From assembly GCA_963921425.1 (NCBI GenBank), contig OY992839.1:15541409-15605408 (forward strand): a stretch of DNA of 64,000 nt, in the 5' to 3' direction. This DNA comes from Dryas octopetala (Eukaryota > Streptophyta > Magnoliopsida > Rosales > Rosaceae). The notes beneath the pieces were generated by a model, which was not told the origin of the DNA, searched no databases, and was given only the letters and a program-made list of their open reading frames with translations. Shown in pieces: positions 46,025-57,639 of the stretch (its first letter is position 1; each line of letters starts with the position of its first letter). The position numbers and the translations under genes are program-made.

Positions 46025-46449
46025 TTAGGCCTTGTTTGATGCATATGATTAGATTGAATAGACTTATTTAGGCTTAATTAAGGGATCTCTCAATGGAATG
46101 AGCCTAATATATAATTTAGAGATAATTAGGCTTAGGTTCTTTAGAAAAACAGTTTTTAGATGGAAACCATGGGTGTTTTAAAATTTATAAGAAAATCTTT
46201 TTAATTTATAATAATTTATAAGAAAATTCTTTTAATTCATAATAAAGTCTTTCCCCGATTTGAAGGGTATTTCCCCTTTTAGGGTGTAGAGTGGGCTCTG
46301 TAAAGGCTGCATGTTAGGTTTTAACTCCGAGATTTTGGGCTAATATAAAGTCGTCAAAGAAGAAAAATAAAAGGACTTAATTAAAAAGCCTAAATTACTA
46401 TCGGTTTTAGTCTGAGAAAGACTCATAAAATGGACTGGAGTCTAAGTCT

Positions 46450-46930
46450 CCCTATAATTTATTTCTACTTGGTTTGTATGCCCGTTTGCGGATCTTAATG
46501 TTGTTTAGGCCTTGTTTGATGCATAAGATTAGATTGAATAGGGTAATGACTAAATTCATGTGTATTCAAGGAAAAAGTTTGTAATTAGATTGTAGTAGTA
46601 ATAACTTGAAGGAATGAGATGAGAAGAAGATGGACAAATTATAAGGGGATACTTATCCCTTTCAATCCCCCTAAAAATGGTGGGATTAGTGGGGATAAAT
46701 TTCTTCTTATAAATAATCGATCTTCTTTTCATCACTTCTTCCATCAAGTTAGAAAACACTCTCTATGTTCTTCATTGAATATACATAAATTTAATAATTT
46801 ATCTAATCCAATCCAAATCTATATATGCATCAAAGGAGGCCTTAGTGTTTTAGATGTAATTTCTTTTTAAGAATTAGAAAAAGGTAATTAATACTTTTGA
46901 ATTGCTAGCCAAGTTCAATCCAGAATACTA
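46450..46930. repeat. Segmental duplication of the miR482-like 3' flank
   Basis: The beginning (ATTTATTTCTACTTGGTTTG... CGGATCTTAATGTTGTTTAG) repeats 44612-44668. The end (TTTTTAAGAATTAGAAAAAG... CCAAGTTCAATCCAGAATAC) repeats 40870-40930. The locus has therefore been duplicated at least three times and then split by insertions. Confidence 0.75.
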
Positions 46931-47717
46931 GTACCACTGCTTTTGTATTTTCGCATTTTGCAATTTTTGTATCTATTATCAATTTCTTGCAGATCCAAAT
47001 ATCAGAATATATTGAAATTGGTGCAGTCCCACAAAAAGATAGAGCAAGGAATGGCCGGATAAAGAGCAAATTGATTGCACGTAATTCTTAGCCAAACTAT
47101 AAGGACAAAATTGATCATTTGGCCTATTAAAGCATAATATATTCCAATCTCACCAACCAGATTATCATAAATCAAGGATTCTAATCCTATGATAGGGTCA
47201 CACCCTTTATGAATTACAATCTCAGACCCCAACATTAATTACCTTCCAATTTATCACAAATGTAAAATAATATTACTGCATTAATTTATTCTTTCAGCTT
47301 CTATCAAAGGCTATGCCAAACGCCAGTCATGCCGATTATGAGTTGAAAATATTACTACATTAATATATGGTGGTACGAATTTGGTAACATCAATCCTTAA
47401 CCTTATTGATTACCTTCCCATTTATTACAAATCTCCTATATATATATATATATATAAACCCTATTAACAGTCGATCGATCTTATCATCTGTTAATTGCCA
47501 TCCAGTCATGCCTCAATCAGCTTAATCACTTCTATTAACAACTTACTTTTCTCTTTAATTTTGTTATTAATTATTATTCATTCTCCTTTCCTAGTGACAT
47601 TTATTTGTATAAATTCGCGGCGTTTCGCACCTTATAAAAAAACACTTAAAGAATTGTTCTCCAAATCCTTTGAATATAATTAACATCATCAACTCCCATA
47701 CTATATACTCGCTTCCA
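46931..47717. other. Spacer and 5' flank of the secreted-protein gene
   Basis: No gene recognised. A TATATATA run lies at 47440-47456. Confidence 0.4.
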
Positions 47718-48176
47718 ATGCCAATGGACTCCCCAATTGGTTATACAGTGTTAACATTGCTCTTTGCTTCTTCACTCATATTTCTCTCTTCTCCTTCAAC
47801 CTCAAAAGCCTCAACTCCTTTGGTTGATCAAGCTGTTGCAAACAACGAATCCTTAAAAGCTTTCGATTCGTATACAAAAACTCCATCCGCATCCGCATCA
47901 GCATCAAATCTCCTCAATTATCTCGGTAAAATCACTCTTGACTTGTTAATGAAGCGTGCAGCAGATTGCCTAGTTTTCATTGGACGGTTGCGATTGCACA
48001 TCCTAGAAACTGTTGAAAAGTGTCCTGATTGTTTCAAGAGAATTGTGATGACAATCTTCGATGCAAGAAGGGGGTTCGATGACCAAGTCAATAACTGTGA
48101 CTTGGAGTTGATGAATGAGACGTACAAAAATGAGCTATTGCATGCCAAAAACTATAACGTCTCCTTATGTTATTAG
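47718..48176 (+). CDS. Small secreted protein, possibly diverged invertase/pectin methylesterase inhibitor
   Basis: A single-exon frame of 152 residues starts at MPMDSPIGYT. The N-terminus has a clear signal peptide: hydrophobic residues about 7-26, then a Ser-rich segment with likely cleavage near SKA. The mature part begins STPLVDQAVANNESLKAF, which resembles the start of PMEI-like proteins (LVDQaC...Y..C). The later helix-like LETVEKCPDCFKRIVMTIFD and FDDQVNNCDLELMN recall the helical bundle of that family. The first conserved cysteine pair is missing, so it may be a degenerate or very diverged member. The open frame itself extends upstream to 47670, but the chosen ATG gives the normal signal peptide. 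Confidence 0.45.
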   Translation: MPMDSPIGYTVLTLLFASSLIFLSSPSTSKASTPLVDQAVANNESLKAFDSYTKTPSASASASNLLNYLGKITLDLLMKRAADCLVFIGRLRLHILETVEKCPDCFKRIVMTIFDARRGFDDQVNNCDLELMNETYKNELLHAKNYNVSLCY

Positions 48177-48365
48177 CATTAGAGAAGCTATATATCACAG
48201 CTGAGCTTTAACAAAGTCTGTAGAAAGTAGAAACATGATTCTCCTTATGTTCCTTTTTAATAAATGCTCGAATTGATATCCCAATAACTCTGCAGCAATC
48301 AATAATTCTCCACTGTTTCTTCTAGTGACTCTAGCATAAGTACTGGCTTTAATGGAGTACATGAA

Positions 48366-49233
48366 GAGCCGTCCCTGAGCAAGGGCACCAGGGGCGACCG
48401 TCCAGGGCCCAATTTCAAGATGGGCCCAAATTTTTTATTTTATATATATATAATTGCTGCTGATTAGCTGAGTGTGTTGTTATAAAAAAAAACGTTAGTG
48501 TGTACGTATATATAATTGCTAGTGGTTAAAAATTATAGTTTTTTTTTTTAAAAAGTGGGGCCCAAAGTTATTGGCCCAAAGTTGCATAATCATTGCATGC
48601 TGGGGGAAAGAAAAAGAGCTGAAAGTTGAAATGTTTTTTTTTTTCTTAAACAAATATCTCACTCTCTCTGTCAGTCTCTCTCTCTTTTAGGCTTTTAGCT
48701 CGTCCAGACTAACCCAGTTACCTAGTCGCCCTCTTCCTCAATTCTCAATCAATTAATTCAATTAAATTGAAGACTTGAAGTTAATTCTCAATACTTCAGC
48801 CTTCAGCTTTCCTCTTCAGTCTTCTCTTGAGTCTTGATCTCTTTCTTAGCCCTGTCTTCCGGCATTTTCATTAACTGTTTTGATCCTTATCTTATTGTAA
48901 TTGTTTTTTTAGGTGGTGCATTTGATCACATGTTTGCTTAGATTGTTGAAGAACCTTTTTTTGACAAGTCTAAAAGCTGCAACTTTAATTTCTTTTTGTT
49001 CAAAGTTTGTATGTTCGAAGGCCTTGTAACTTTAATTATTTTTTGTCCAAAATTTTTTGTTCAAAATTTGTATAAACTGTGATATTATCTTATGTTTAAA
49101 GAAAATATTATTTTCTTTTTAATTTTCAAGCAAAAATAAATGAAAAACATGTCTATAGAATTATATATATATATATTGTACAAGGGCCTATTTCAGATTT
49201 TCGCCCCGGGTCTCTAAAATGTCAGGAACGGTA
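48366..49233. mobile_element. hAT-like non-autonomous element (candidate)
   Basis: It starts near GAGCCGTCCCTGA and ends near TCAGGAACGGT, which are imperfect inverted repeats typical of common plant hAT elements. The start is followed by GGGCACCAGGGGCGACC, and the end is preceded by TTTTCGCCCCGGG. No coding sequence. An exact 8-bp target duplication was not found. Confidence 0.5.
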
Positions 49234-49457
49234 ACATCAATGGAGTTTGAGCTTTATTTTCCGTTTCTTCTTGTTGTTTTGTACCTAGAGATAGTAATGG
49301 TGCAGCACATATGCTGAGGGCCGGTCCAATAAAAAATGAGCCAATGGAGAATTTTTATTTTTGTGACAGCCTAAGGTGGACGAAAATTCAAATGAGACAT
49401 TCTTAATTTGAAATGCCACTAAAATTTTATGTTGCTTTTTTCCTTGGATTTTAATTT

Positions 49458-50463
49458 GGGAATATTTTTCATTTAAGAAACATACTTTGGTGCAATCGTA
49501 ACTTAGGACATATATTTAGAAGTACTGTCTTAATGTAGGGCATATACTTATATGTTGTGTTAATGTAGGCCATTTGGTGGATTCCGTCATGTCAGACCTT
49601 AATTTAAGGGTTAAAATTGTCATTTATATTAAAAAAAATTAAATTTAAAACTAAAAATAAAAAATATTAAAACTAAAAACAAAAAAACAAGAAAAAAGAA
49701 AAAAGAAGAAGAAGAGGTGCAGATCGCACCCCCTCCCCACCCATCCCCAACCTTCGGCGGAAACCTATTCGATGAAGGTGAGGTGAGGATGGATGGGTCG
49801 GGCTTGGCTGGGGCGGAAGGTCGGCGTGGGCTTGGTTGGAATGGGGTGTGGCAGAGGGAGGGGCAGGTCAAGGCCTAGGTTGGGAATAAAGGGGTAAGGG
49901 CGGGGAGGGCTTAGGTTGAGGGGGAGAGAAGGGGAAGGGAGGAGAGGGGAGGAGGTGGGTGCGACAGAGAGGGGGTGTGTGGTCGAGTGAGGAGGAGTGC
50001 GACTGGGGGAGGGGGTGCGTCGGGTGAGTGGGGGTGGGTCGGGGCTGGTTAAGGCGGGAGGGAGGTGGTCGGGTGAAGGGGGAGGTTGGGGTTGGGTGGG
50101 AGGGGGGTGTGACGGGGCGGATCTGGGGCTGGGTGGGTGTAACGAGGATGGGCTGGGTTGGGGCGAGGGGAGGAGGAATGAGGTAGGGGATGAATTTTGT
50201 TTTTGTTTTTGTGAAAACTATATTATAAATAGTTTATTTTTTTATTAAAAATAGTTTAGTTTTTAGTTTTACTATTTTTTAGTTTAATTTTACTGTTTTT
50301 TAATTTAGAAATAGAATTGAAATCTTATTTAATCTGAAAGACCAATTTATCCCTCATTTTGATGGAGTTAGTAACAGAGTTGACAGTTCTAAATACACTT
50401 CTAAATATGTGTCCTAAGTTACGATTGACACTAAAGTATATGTCCTAAATTAAAAAAATTCCC
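49458..50463. mobile_element. Non-autonomous Mutator-like element with 9-bp target duplication and G-rich interior
   Basis: Terminal inverted repeats of about 65-70 bp: the left begins GGGAATATTTTTCATTTAAG, the right (other strand) begins GGGAATTTTTTTAATTTAGG, and both continue through CATACTTTRGTG and AATCGTAACTTAGGACA. The 9 bases TTTTAATTT flank both ends exactly (49449-49457 and 50464-50472), as expected for a MULE. The interior is G-rich on the plus strand from about 49725 to 50190 (GGGTGGG, GGGGGAGGTTGGGG runs). No protein domain was recognised; frames here are composition-driven. Confidence 0.9.
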
Positions 50464-50472
50464 TTTTAATTT

Positions 50473-51359
50473 CATGTTGCCTTGCTAAAAGGTAAATAAA
50501 GTAAAAAGCCTGAATATTTTTATAACAATATCACACACCCATTAACATGTGTGTTGAAAAGAAACTAAAAGAACATAGTAACAACCTATGGTAAACGAAG
50601 AACTAGGGTTCTTGATGCTTGTGATCTCTGGGATTTTTATGGGGGTCAAAGTTGTGTTTTTGGAGTCTCAAAGCCTCTATTTATAGTGGACAAACCCTAA
50701 TCGATGACTTCGATCCCAAGAGTCACGATTCTTTGAGAGGTTGTAACAGGCAAGAATCTTGAATGGTTATGACTCTTGATCTCCTAGGATTCTTCGGTTC
50801 CTTGTTCAAGTGGGAGTTAGCTTCTTCTGGGCCTAATCATTTTGTTGTTAGTGGGCTCGGTCCACGATGCTTCTGCATGGACTCCTTGGTTTGGGCTTCG
50901 TCTTGTATTCGTGCAGCCCATTTCATCAAGTACTTTCTCCATTAATTGGGCCCATTTCATTGATGGCCCAATTAACCCCGCAATAACTGGTCCATTTAAG
51001 AAAATGCAAAATTTTGCCCAAACAAGACCTATCATTATAGGGACAATATATTTAATATCCTTGGAGAATATTTGACAATGAAACTTGGAGGAGAAAAAGG
51101 AGCAATAACCGAAATACCTAAGGAGTGGGTATTCCATGGTGGTGCTGAAATCACTAGTGAAATGAAGGGCATTTCTCCATGAAATCTTGTGTACTTGGTT
51201 TCTACAAGGATAATTTCTTTATCTTGCAGTTTGCCTTATTATTATGTGTAGTACCCATGAGGATCAAAATAGGAATATGGCTAGGTTAGGTTAACATACT
51301 TTCGCTATTCAATTTTGTTTTGTTGCCTATAGAATCCACATAAGCCTCCATGTACGACA
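50473..51359. other. Spacer with an LTR-like segment
   Basis: A minus-strand CTATAAATAGAGG at about 50675-50687 is a good TATA box, and the surrounding sequence resembles a retrotransposon LTR. No partner LTR or pol sequence was found, so it is not called. Confidence 0.3.
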
Positions 51360-51720
51360 CAAGAACATTGCGGACCAAGTACGACACGAGCACGAGCACT
51401 AGTACGAAATGCACCTAAACTAGGCACGACTCGGTTAACATTGTTTTTTTTTTTTTTCCTTTTCTATAGTTCTTTTCAACAAGAAAATTCAATTTCTAAA
51501 GCAAAAAAATTGTACTATTTAATTATAACAAAGAAAAATATCATAAGATAAGTTCTCACCCTAAAAACAAAAAATAAAAAAGGGCTTGTGGTATCGGCCT
51601 AGGTCTTAGCCATCCACCCAGCCCATTTGATATCTCTAATCTAAACACAAACCCAAAAACACAAAATGTTTTACCCAAATATTTGATCCAATATATTAGA
51701 TTTGTCACCTAAGCTTATTT
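51360..51720. repeat. Dispersed direct repeat, copy 1
   Basis: Contains CTAAACTAGGCACGACT, AAATATCATAAGATAAGTT, AAACAAAAAATAAAAAAGG and CCCAGCCCATTTGA in the same order as the copy at 52490-52840, in the same orientation. GAGCACGA words are frequent. It could be two copies of one MITE-like or LTR fragment; no ends are defined. Confidence 0.75.
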
Positions 51721-52489
51721 AAACAATCCGTCATTGGGATAAGTACGTAGTAACAGTCATTGGCTCACGTGGAATATTATCTTCTTCTTTTTTGATCATC
51801 ATAGGTCTGTTTCATAGGCTGTAGGTATGTAAGCATTCATTGTGTTCCTACAACAAGTACTCATACGTGCCTGATGTTGATGTTGGTTTTGCATTAATGC
51901 AGTAGTGCTAGTAGTAATGCTCCTAACATCAAACAGCCCCAGTTCAACCAGGTTGGGCTAAATGGTTGTTAGAAGCACAATTAAAGAAAATATGAAGGAA
52001 AGTATGAGTGTGTGAGCTAGGCACATATACATGACTTTATATAGAGGTTTCTAGAGAAATTTTCTTGTATAATGATCATATATACAGTCATTTTTTTCTT
52101 TTATGCATCCAAAATTTTAATGGGCCTTTTGCTATATGTACATTTATTCAAAGTACAGACTAAACCAACATAAGAGACCAAAAAAGGTAACTATTTTCGT
52201 GATAAGAAGGAATCTCTGCATTTCAAAATATAAGCTAGAAGGGTGAAAGTGCACGAGATAGACTAAAGTTTTGAAACTTTGCATGATTTCCTTGCATACC
52301 CTAAGATCCAGTTGGTTAATATGGAAGATAAACTACGGAAAACATAAATGTGTGAAGTTTAGTGCATTACCCATTTTATGGACTTTTTAGTGCTGTCAAC
52401 AGCATGACACAAACATGACTTGATTAAATCAGGCACGGAAGGGCATGAGCATGAAACAATCTGAGCTGTCACGAGCACGACACAAGTTA

Positions 52490-52840
52490 ATGCGCCGGGT
52501 AAACCAAAGTTTTTAACCCATTAAGAACGGCTTGACACGAGCACATCATGGGCTAAGCACAATACTAGCACGAACAGTACAAAATGGGTCTAAACTAGGC
52601 ACGACTTATTTAACATTTTTTTTCCAAGCCATAAATTTTTAATATTTAATTATAAAAAAATATCATAAGATAAGTTTTCTCACCCTAGAAACAAAAAATA
52701 AAAAAGGACGCATGTGGGCCTGGCCTAGGTATTAGTTATCCGCCCAGCCCGTTTGACACTGTTAATATGAACACATACCAAAAAACACAAAACTTTTTAT
52801 CCAATATACAATCAGATTTGTCAATACTTAAAACTAGATT
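52490..52840. repeat. Dispersed direct repeat, copy 2
   Basis: A diverged copy of 51360-51720. The spacing of about 1.1 kb could reflect a pair of LTRs, but the spacer has no primer-binding site or coding sequence that I can see. Confidence 0.75.
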
Positions 52841-53509
52841 AAAATTCATATAAAAAAGATACATGGAATATCAAGCCAAAACAGGAGAAATTATTCTATA
52901 TAACCAATATACTGCCACGTGGTATAACCAACCTATGTGTTATAATATGAGTGGAAGTTATTAATACTATACCTTACAAATATAAACATGACGTCTAATA
53001 ATACCGTTACATGCACGTTAGATTAGTTATACTGTGTGGCGGTCTATCGGTTATACCTAATAATTTTTTCCAAAACAAATACATAAAACCCTAAGTACTT
53101 CTAGATCTCCTCATTCTTGTGCCTTCACCTTGACCTCTCCTTGGCCTCTCGACTTAATCGCCAGCTGCCAGAAAATCATAGAATGCGTTGCCCCTATCTC
53201 CACCAACTGAGATTATCATTTTTTAAAAAAAGAAAAGAAGTAGCTACATACTAATTAAGTAATTAATGTCCGAGAACTGAGAACATTCAAAGCGGTAGCT
53301 ATATACATAATAATTAAGGAAGAAAAAAAAATAGTAGCTACTTACTAATGTCCGACGAGACAATCATGTTCAAATATAGTAGTTACTTTAAATTTTAACA
53401 AAAAAGGATTAGCTAATAACGTGATCGAGTTAAAAATTGTATATAGTAACAAATTTGTGGGATGCAGACAAAATTATCTAATAAGGTACTATGTGTGGTG
53501 GTCTAAAAC

Positions 53510-53885
53510 ATACCAATATATATGTAAGTTAATACAAAATATACAATCCTTTGAGACCCATATATCTCATAATCCTTATTATTCATTTTTTAGGTTTCAC
53601 TTTAAAGGTCATCTTTGTAGAAAATAAATCAAATCTGAAGTCGTTTAGCCATTTATTTATAATTACAATCATTTCAATGCTTTCACAAAATATTGTGTTT
53701 ATCTATTTATTTGTTTATAGATGACTAAACGACTTCTGATTTAATTAATTTTTGTAAATATGATCTTTGAAGTGAGACCTAAAAACTTATGAGATACATT
53801 ATATTGTGTAGTGAGTCCAAAAAAGTGGTATGTTGCATATTAACTTAATGGTATTGTTTAAAGCACTCATGTTAGAGACATTAAT
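53510..53885. mobile_element. Fold-back MITE, family A
   Basis: The left arm (GTAAGTTAATACAAAATATA..., CTGAAGTCGTTTAGCC) is complementary to the right arm (GACTAAACGACTTCTGATTT..., then GTTGCATATTAACTTAATGG). It shares internal phrases with the copies at 34060, 42745 and 44236. Confidence 0.75.
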
Positions 53886-54574
53886 TACTTTAAAATTAGG
53901 TATTAGAGACTACACATATGGACATGGATAGTGGCCATATATTTGGATTGGATTGAATTATGCAAGGGCTTCGTTATTACCCTATCCATATGTCTATTAA
54001 TTATAAATAAATGGATAGACGAATTTTGATTCTAATTTGACCACGGAGAGAATTGTGGATAATTGACGAAAAAAATGGTTAGCTACTTATTAATAATGTG
54101 ATAGAGTAGAGAATTGTGGATAATAATTAACAATTTGAGAGAATTGCAGGCAGCAGCTATATCTAGCAAAATCTATAAATATACAATGAAAAAAAGTTGC
54201 AAACTCACAAACAAGAAGCTATCCAACATCTCAAATTATTCGTTTTATTCATATATATATATTATCAAGGTATGTAATTTTTTTTCTCGTTAATTTCACG
54301 TCTTTCAGAATTATTGTTCTTTCATGCAAAGGAGTTCCTTCTCTTTCCTCTTTTTTGAGTACGTACTTATCTGCATACTTTCATTGTTAATTATGCAACA
54401 CATGCACATTTTTGTTACCTTTTAATTGCAAAGTATATACAATCTTGTTAGACGGTCTGATATATAATTAATATTATATTAGAACGTATGAAAATTTCGA
54501 TATATATAATTGATAAAAAGGTGAATTAATTTAGGTTTTAATGTTTTATGTTAGATTAAGCAATCGTTTGCGCT

Positions 54575-55625
54575 ATGTCACCTTTCTGGGTTGTATTGCT
54601 TGTTCTGTCGACTGCAACTGTAAATAGTCAGCAACAAGTCTGCGAAGCTACTGCATCTACTACTAGTCCGGTAGGCGTTTGCTATGGACAATTAGGAAAT
54701 AACCTACCTACGTACATCAAATAAAGCAGTTGATGTGTTAGGAAAGTATGGCATTTCCAGAATTAGGCTCTTCGATTTCAACGAATCAATGTACCAAAGT
54801 CTATCGGCTATGGAAATCTCCGTAGCCCTAATAATGGAAAATAATGTTGTACTTGAAGCCCAAAACAACGAAACCGTTGTCAAAGAATGGTTAACAAGCA
54901 ATGTGTTCTCAAGGAGTGGCATGAACATCAATTATATCGTTGTTGGGGACAAGGCCATCCAAGGGATTAGCTCGGCAATTTTGCCGGTAATGCAGATTGT
55001 TCGCTGAATGCTCGACACTCAATTTCTTGGGCGGATCAAGGTGACAACTTCGTTTCCTCACAGGGCAGCATTCGATACATATTATCCACCTTCAACTGCT
55101 GTGTTCATAGGAAGTGCAATTGAGGACATAACAGGCATTCTCAAATTTTTATCAACACAAGGAGCACCTCTCATGGTTAGTTTGTATCCTTACCTAGAAT
55201 ATGTACGTAATCGGTCTATGGACTTGGATTATGTACTATTTAGGGCAAAAAAACCTGTGCTTGTGGATCGGTCGGGCAGAGACAACTATTTTAACTTGTT
55301 TGATGCCATGGTGGATGCTTTCTACTATGCAATGGAAAAACAAGGGGTCTTGGACGTCGGCGTAATCATCGGCGAAACTGGTTGGCCGACTGCCGGCAGG
55401 AATGGAAACATAACAACTCCGCAGATGACGGCTACATATAATAATAACTTGCTCAAACATTTGGAGAAAAGGAAGGGGACCCCAAGAAGACGTGAGTTCA
55501 TTATTGAAGGGTATATTTATTCCATGTTTGATGAAGATTTAAAGCCCCTAGGCGACTCCCAATACTTTGGAATTTTCCAACTCAATCAGGAACCCAAATA
55601 TCCTTTATTTACTCTTAATTCTTAA
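54575..55625 (+). pseudogene. Glycosyl hydrolase family 17 beta-1,3-glucanase pseudogene
   Basis: The frame starts MSPFWVVLLVLSTATVNSQQ (signal peptide), then VGVCYGQLGNNLP. It stops at 54722-54724 because of a one-base shift. The next frame continues VLGKYGISRIRLFDFNES, but a TGA at 55005-55007 interrupts it in frame just before MLDTQFLGRIKVTTSF. Downstream is normal: SLYPYLEYVRN, YFNLFDAMVDAFYYAME, IIGETGWPTAGRNGN (nucleophile Glu kept), FDEDLKP, YFGIF. The acid/base motif, usually GNE, reads GDK (54945-54953), so the general-acid Glu is lost. Two disruptions plus a lost catalytic residue indicate a pseudogene. Intact members cleave beta-1,3-glucan (callose or fungal wall). The plant-type C-terminal ending YPLFTLNS is present. 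Confidence 0.93.
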
Positions 55626-57236
55626 TCAAATTCCACTACCATTTCCTTGGTATTGTACCTTTAAAAATGGAGGAATATATATATATTTTTCCCCATAAAT
55701 AATAGGATTAGTTTTTCTTACTTAAATAGCTGAAAAATCCATTCCCAATGTTCGAGATAGCAATTTGTTATACCGTGTTCTTTTTTGGGAATATTTTATG
55801 CCATTTATTATACCTTACCACTATATATTTCTCGTACCATTTTGTTATACCGATTTATTATACTTATTTATCATGTACGTGCTACAAATATGTAGGTTAA
55901 TTTGTTGGTAGTTTTCTATATAGCTGAGGATTATTTAAGTTTTTCCACATTTCACCAGGCCAAAAAAAAAAAAAGTTTTTCCACATATCACAGTATGTTC
56001 AGTTAGGGTAAGTCTTGTATATATATATTTTTTTTTGTTAATTACGTCTTGTATTTTTTTACTACTCCTTTTACTCCCAATTAAATATCAACATAGATAG
56101 CTCATCACCCTTTTGCAACATCTCAAGTAACAACAACTCCATCTTTGCTGTCTCCAATATCGATCTTGTGCTCTTTCTCCCTCAATCCAGTAAGAAATAT
56201 GATCGTGAGCAAATTATAATTGCATTTCTTAGAATTCTGAGTAAACTAAATATCAAACATTAACTAACTAACTGATCGAAACTCCACAACATAAGGTTTT
56301 TCATCCATGGTTACGATAGTCAAACACAGTGTTCCTACAAGTGGAGAGTGTTGATGCAAAAAACTAGAGAGTCAAAAGCATCAACGTAGAACATTAAGTC
56401 TAGTCTTCTATTATCTTCTCTTTGTGATGAGATCCTTAGGGCTTGAGATGATCAAGCATGTACACAGTGTAGATGGCGAAAAACCTTGCACAACTCAGAA
56501 CAAACATTACCGAATCAAGATGGTACCGGTGTGGTAAAGTCAGTATGATCTAGGGAAATTTTGGCTGAGTTTGTGTACTAACTCTTGTGTGTCCTTTCAT
56601 GGAGTTTGTGCGATCTTCCTTTTATAGGCAAAAATGAGGGAGGAAGATATTTACCTGCACTTGGATGGAGGGTGGAGGTGAGGCCACGTCCTAGGTCGGA
56701 ACAATGCTATGCACAACCACGTACCAAGAGAGCTTGTGCATTTGAGGAGAGTTGGTAGCGCCAGTTGTCCCATCCAGACTTACACTTGTCAGTCAACTCA
56801 AGTGTAAAACTATATGTAAAGTATAATGAGAAAATTAATATCCAGTTCCCATAGTTCTAAGGTGGTTGTTGACCTCGGGTATTGTTCTCAACGATACCGA
56901 CACGATATGGTACGGTACGCCTAGATACTGATCCCGCCTTAAGATCTCTCGGTGGGGTCAATCCAAGATCGGGTTCGGTGGTGGCCGGAGACAACTCCTC
57001 CGACCCGATTCAGCCAAATCTTCCTCATGGGAATGGCATGCGTATGTCAAGGGCTAAGTCCATAACTTCAATTGCGGTGTGCCCCAACCTTGTCTTGACT
57101 GGGTCAAACCGTTGAAAAGTCATATCTCCATTAGGACGCTTGTTAGGCCAGATGTCAAGATGTCAATACGTGGTTCATCAATTTTAAAAAGTGAATTTAT
57201 CCACAAGCATAGAGCATAAATAAAGACTAGCCATTT
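55626..57236. other. Spacer, possible LTR debris, left flank of the CACTA element
   Basis: Around 56280-56830 the minus strand resembles an LTR (TATA-like CTATAAAAGG at about 56618-56627), but no partner or coding region is visible. 56880-57120 is less AT-rich and has a short open frame without a domain. Confidence 0.35.
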
Positions 57237-57639
57237 CACTACAACAAAATTGTCAATAGATATCACCAATTTTATATCAGATTTGAAGTTGACTGATATT
57301 GTAAAAATTATAATATCAGATAATTTTTTAGCTGATTTCTAAACTCTATTAGAAATCACATGGTTTTTATCAACTGATATATAATGTTTTTCTTTTTTCT
57401 AAGAATTTATAAAGACGTCAGTTTAAACTGTCAACTAATATGTTAAGTTTACATTTTTTAATTTTTTTTCCCATCCACCCAAACACCTGATATAAATTTT
57501 TTTTACTTTTTCTTATATATTTTTATCATATCACTGTAACATGTCAACTGATATCATCTTAAGATCAATTGACCTAATTTTTGTATTTCCACATCTAGGT
57601 TTAATTTAAACAACCCAAATTTTTTTTTATATTCTCTCT

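Noticed and set aside
49629-50248. Gly-rich and Pro-rich frames in the G-rich tract
   Set aside because: They follow base composition inside a Mutator-like element and show no motif.
50670-51140. Protein-coding frames of 60-106 codons on both strands
   Set aside because: No recognisable domain; the segment resembles non-coding LTR sequence with a TATA box on the minus strand.
54722-54735. An intron that would repair the first GH17 frameshift
   Set aside because: No donor/acceptor pair is present within the few bases available, and a second disruption (TGA at 55005) remains.
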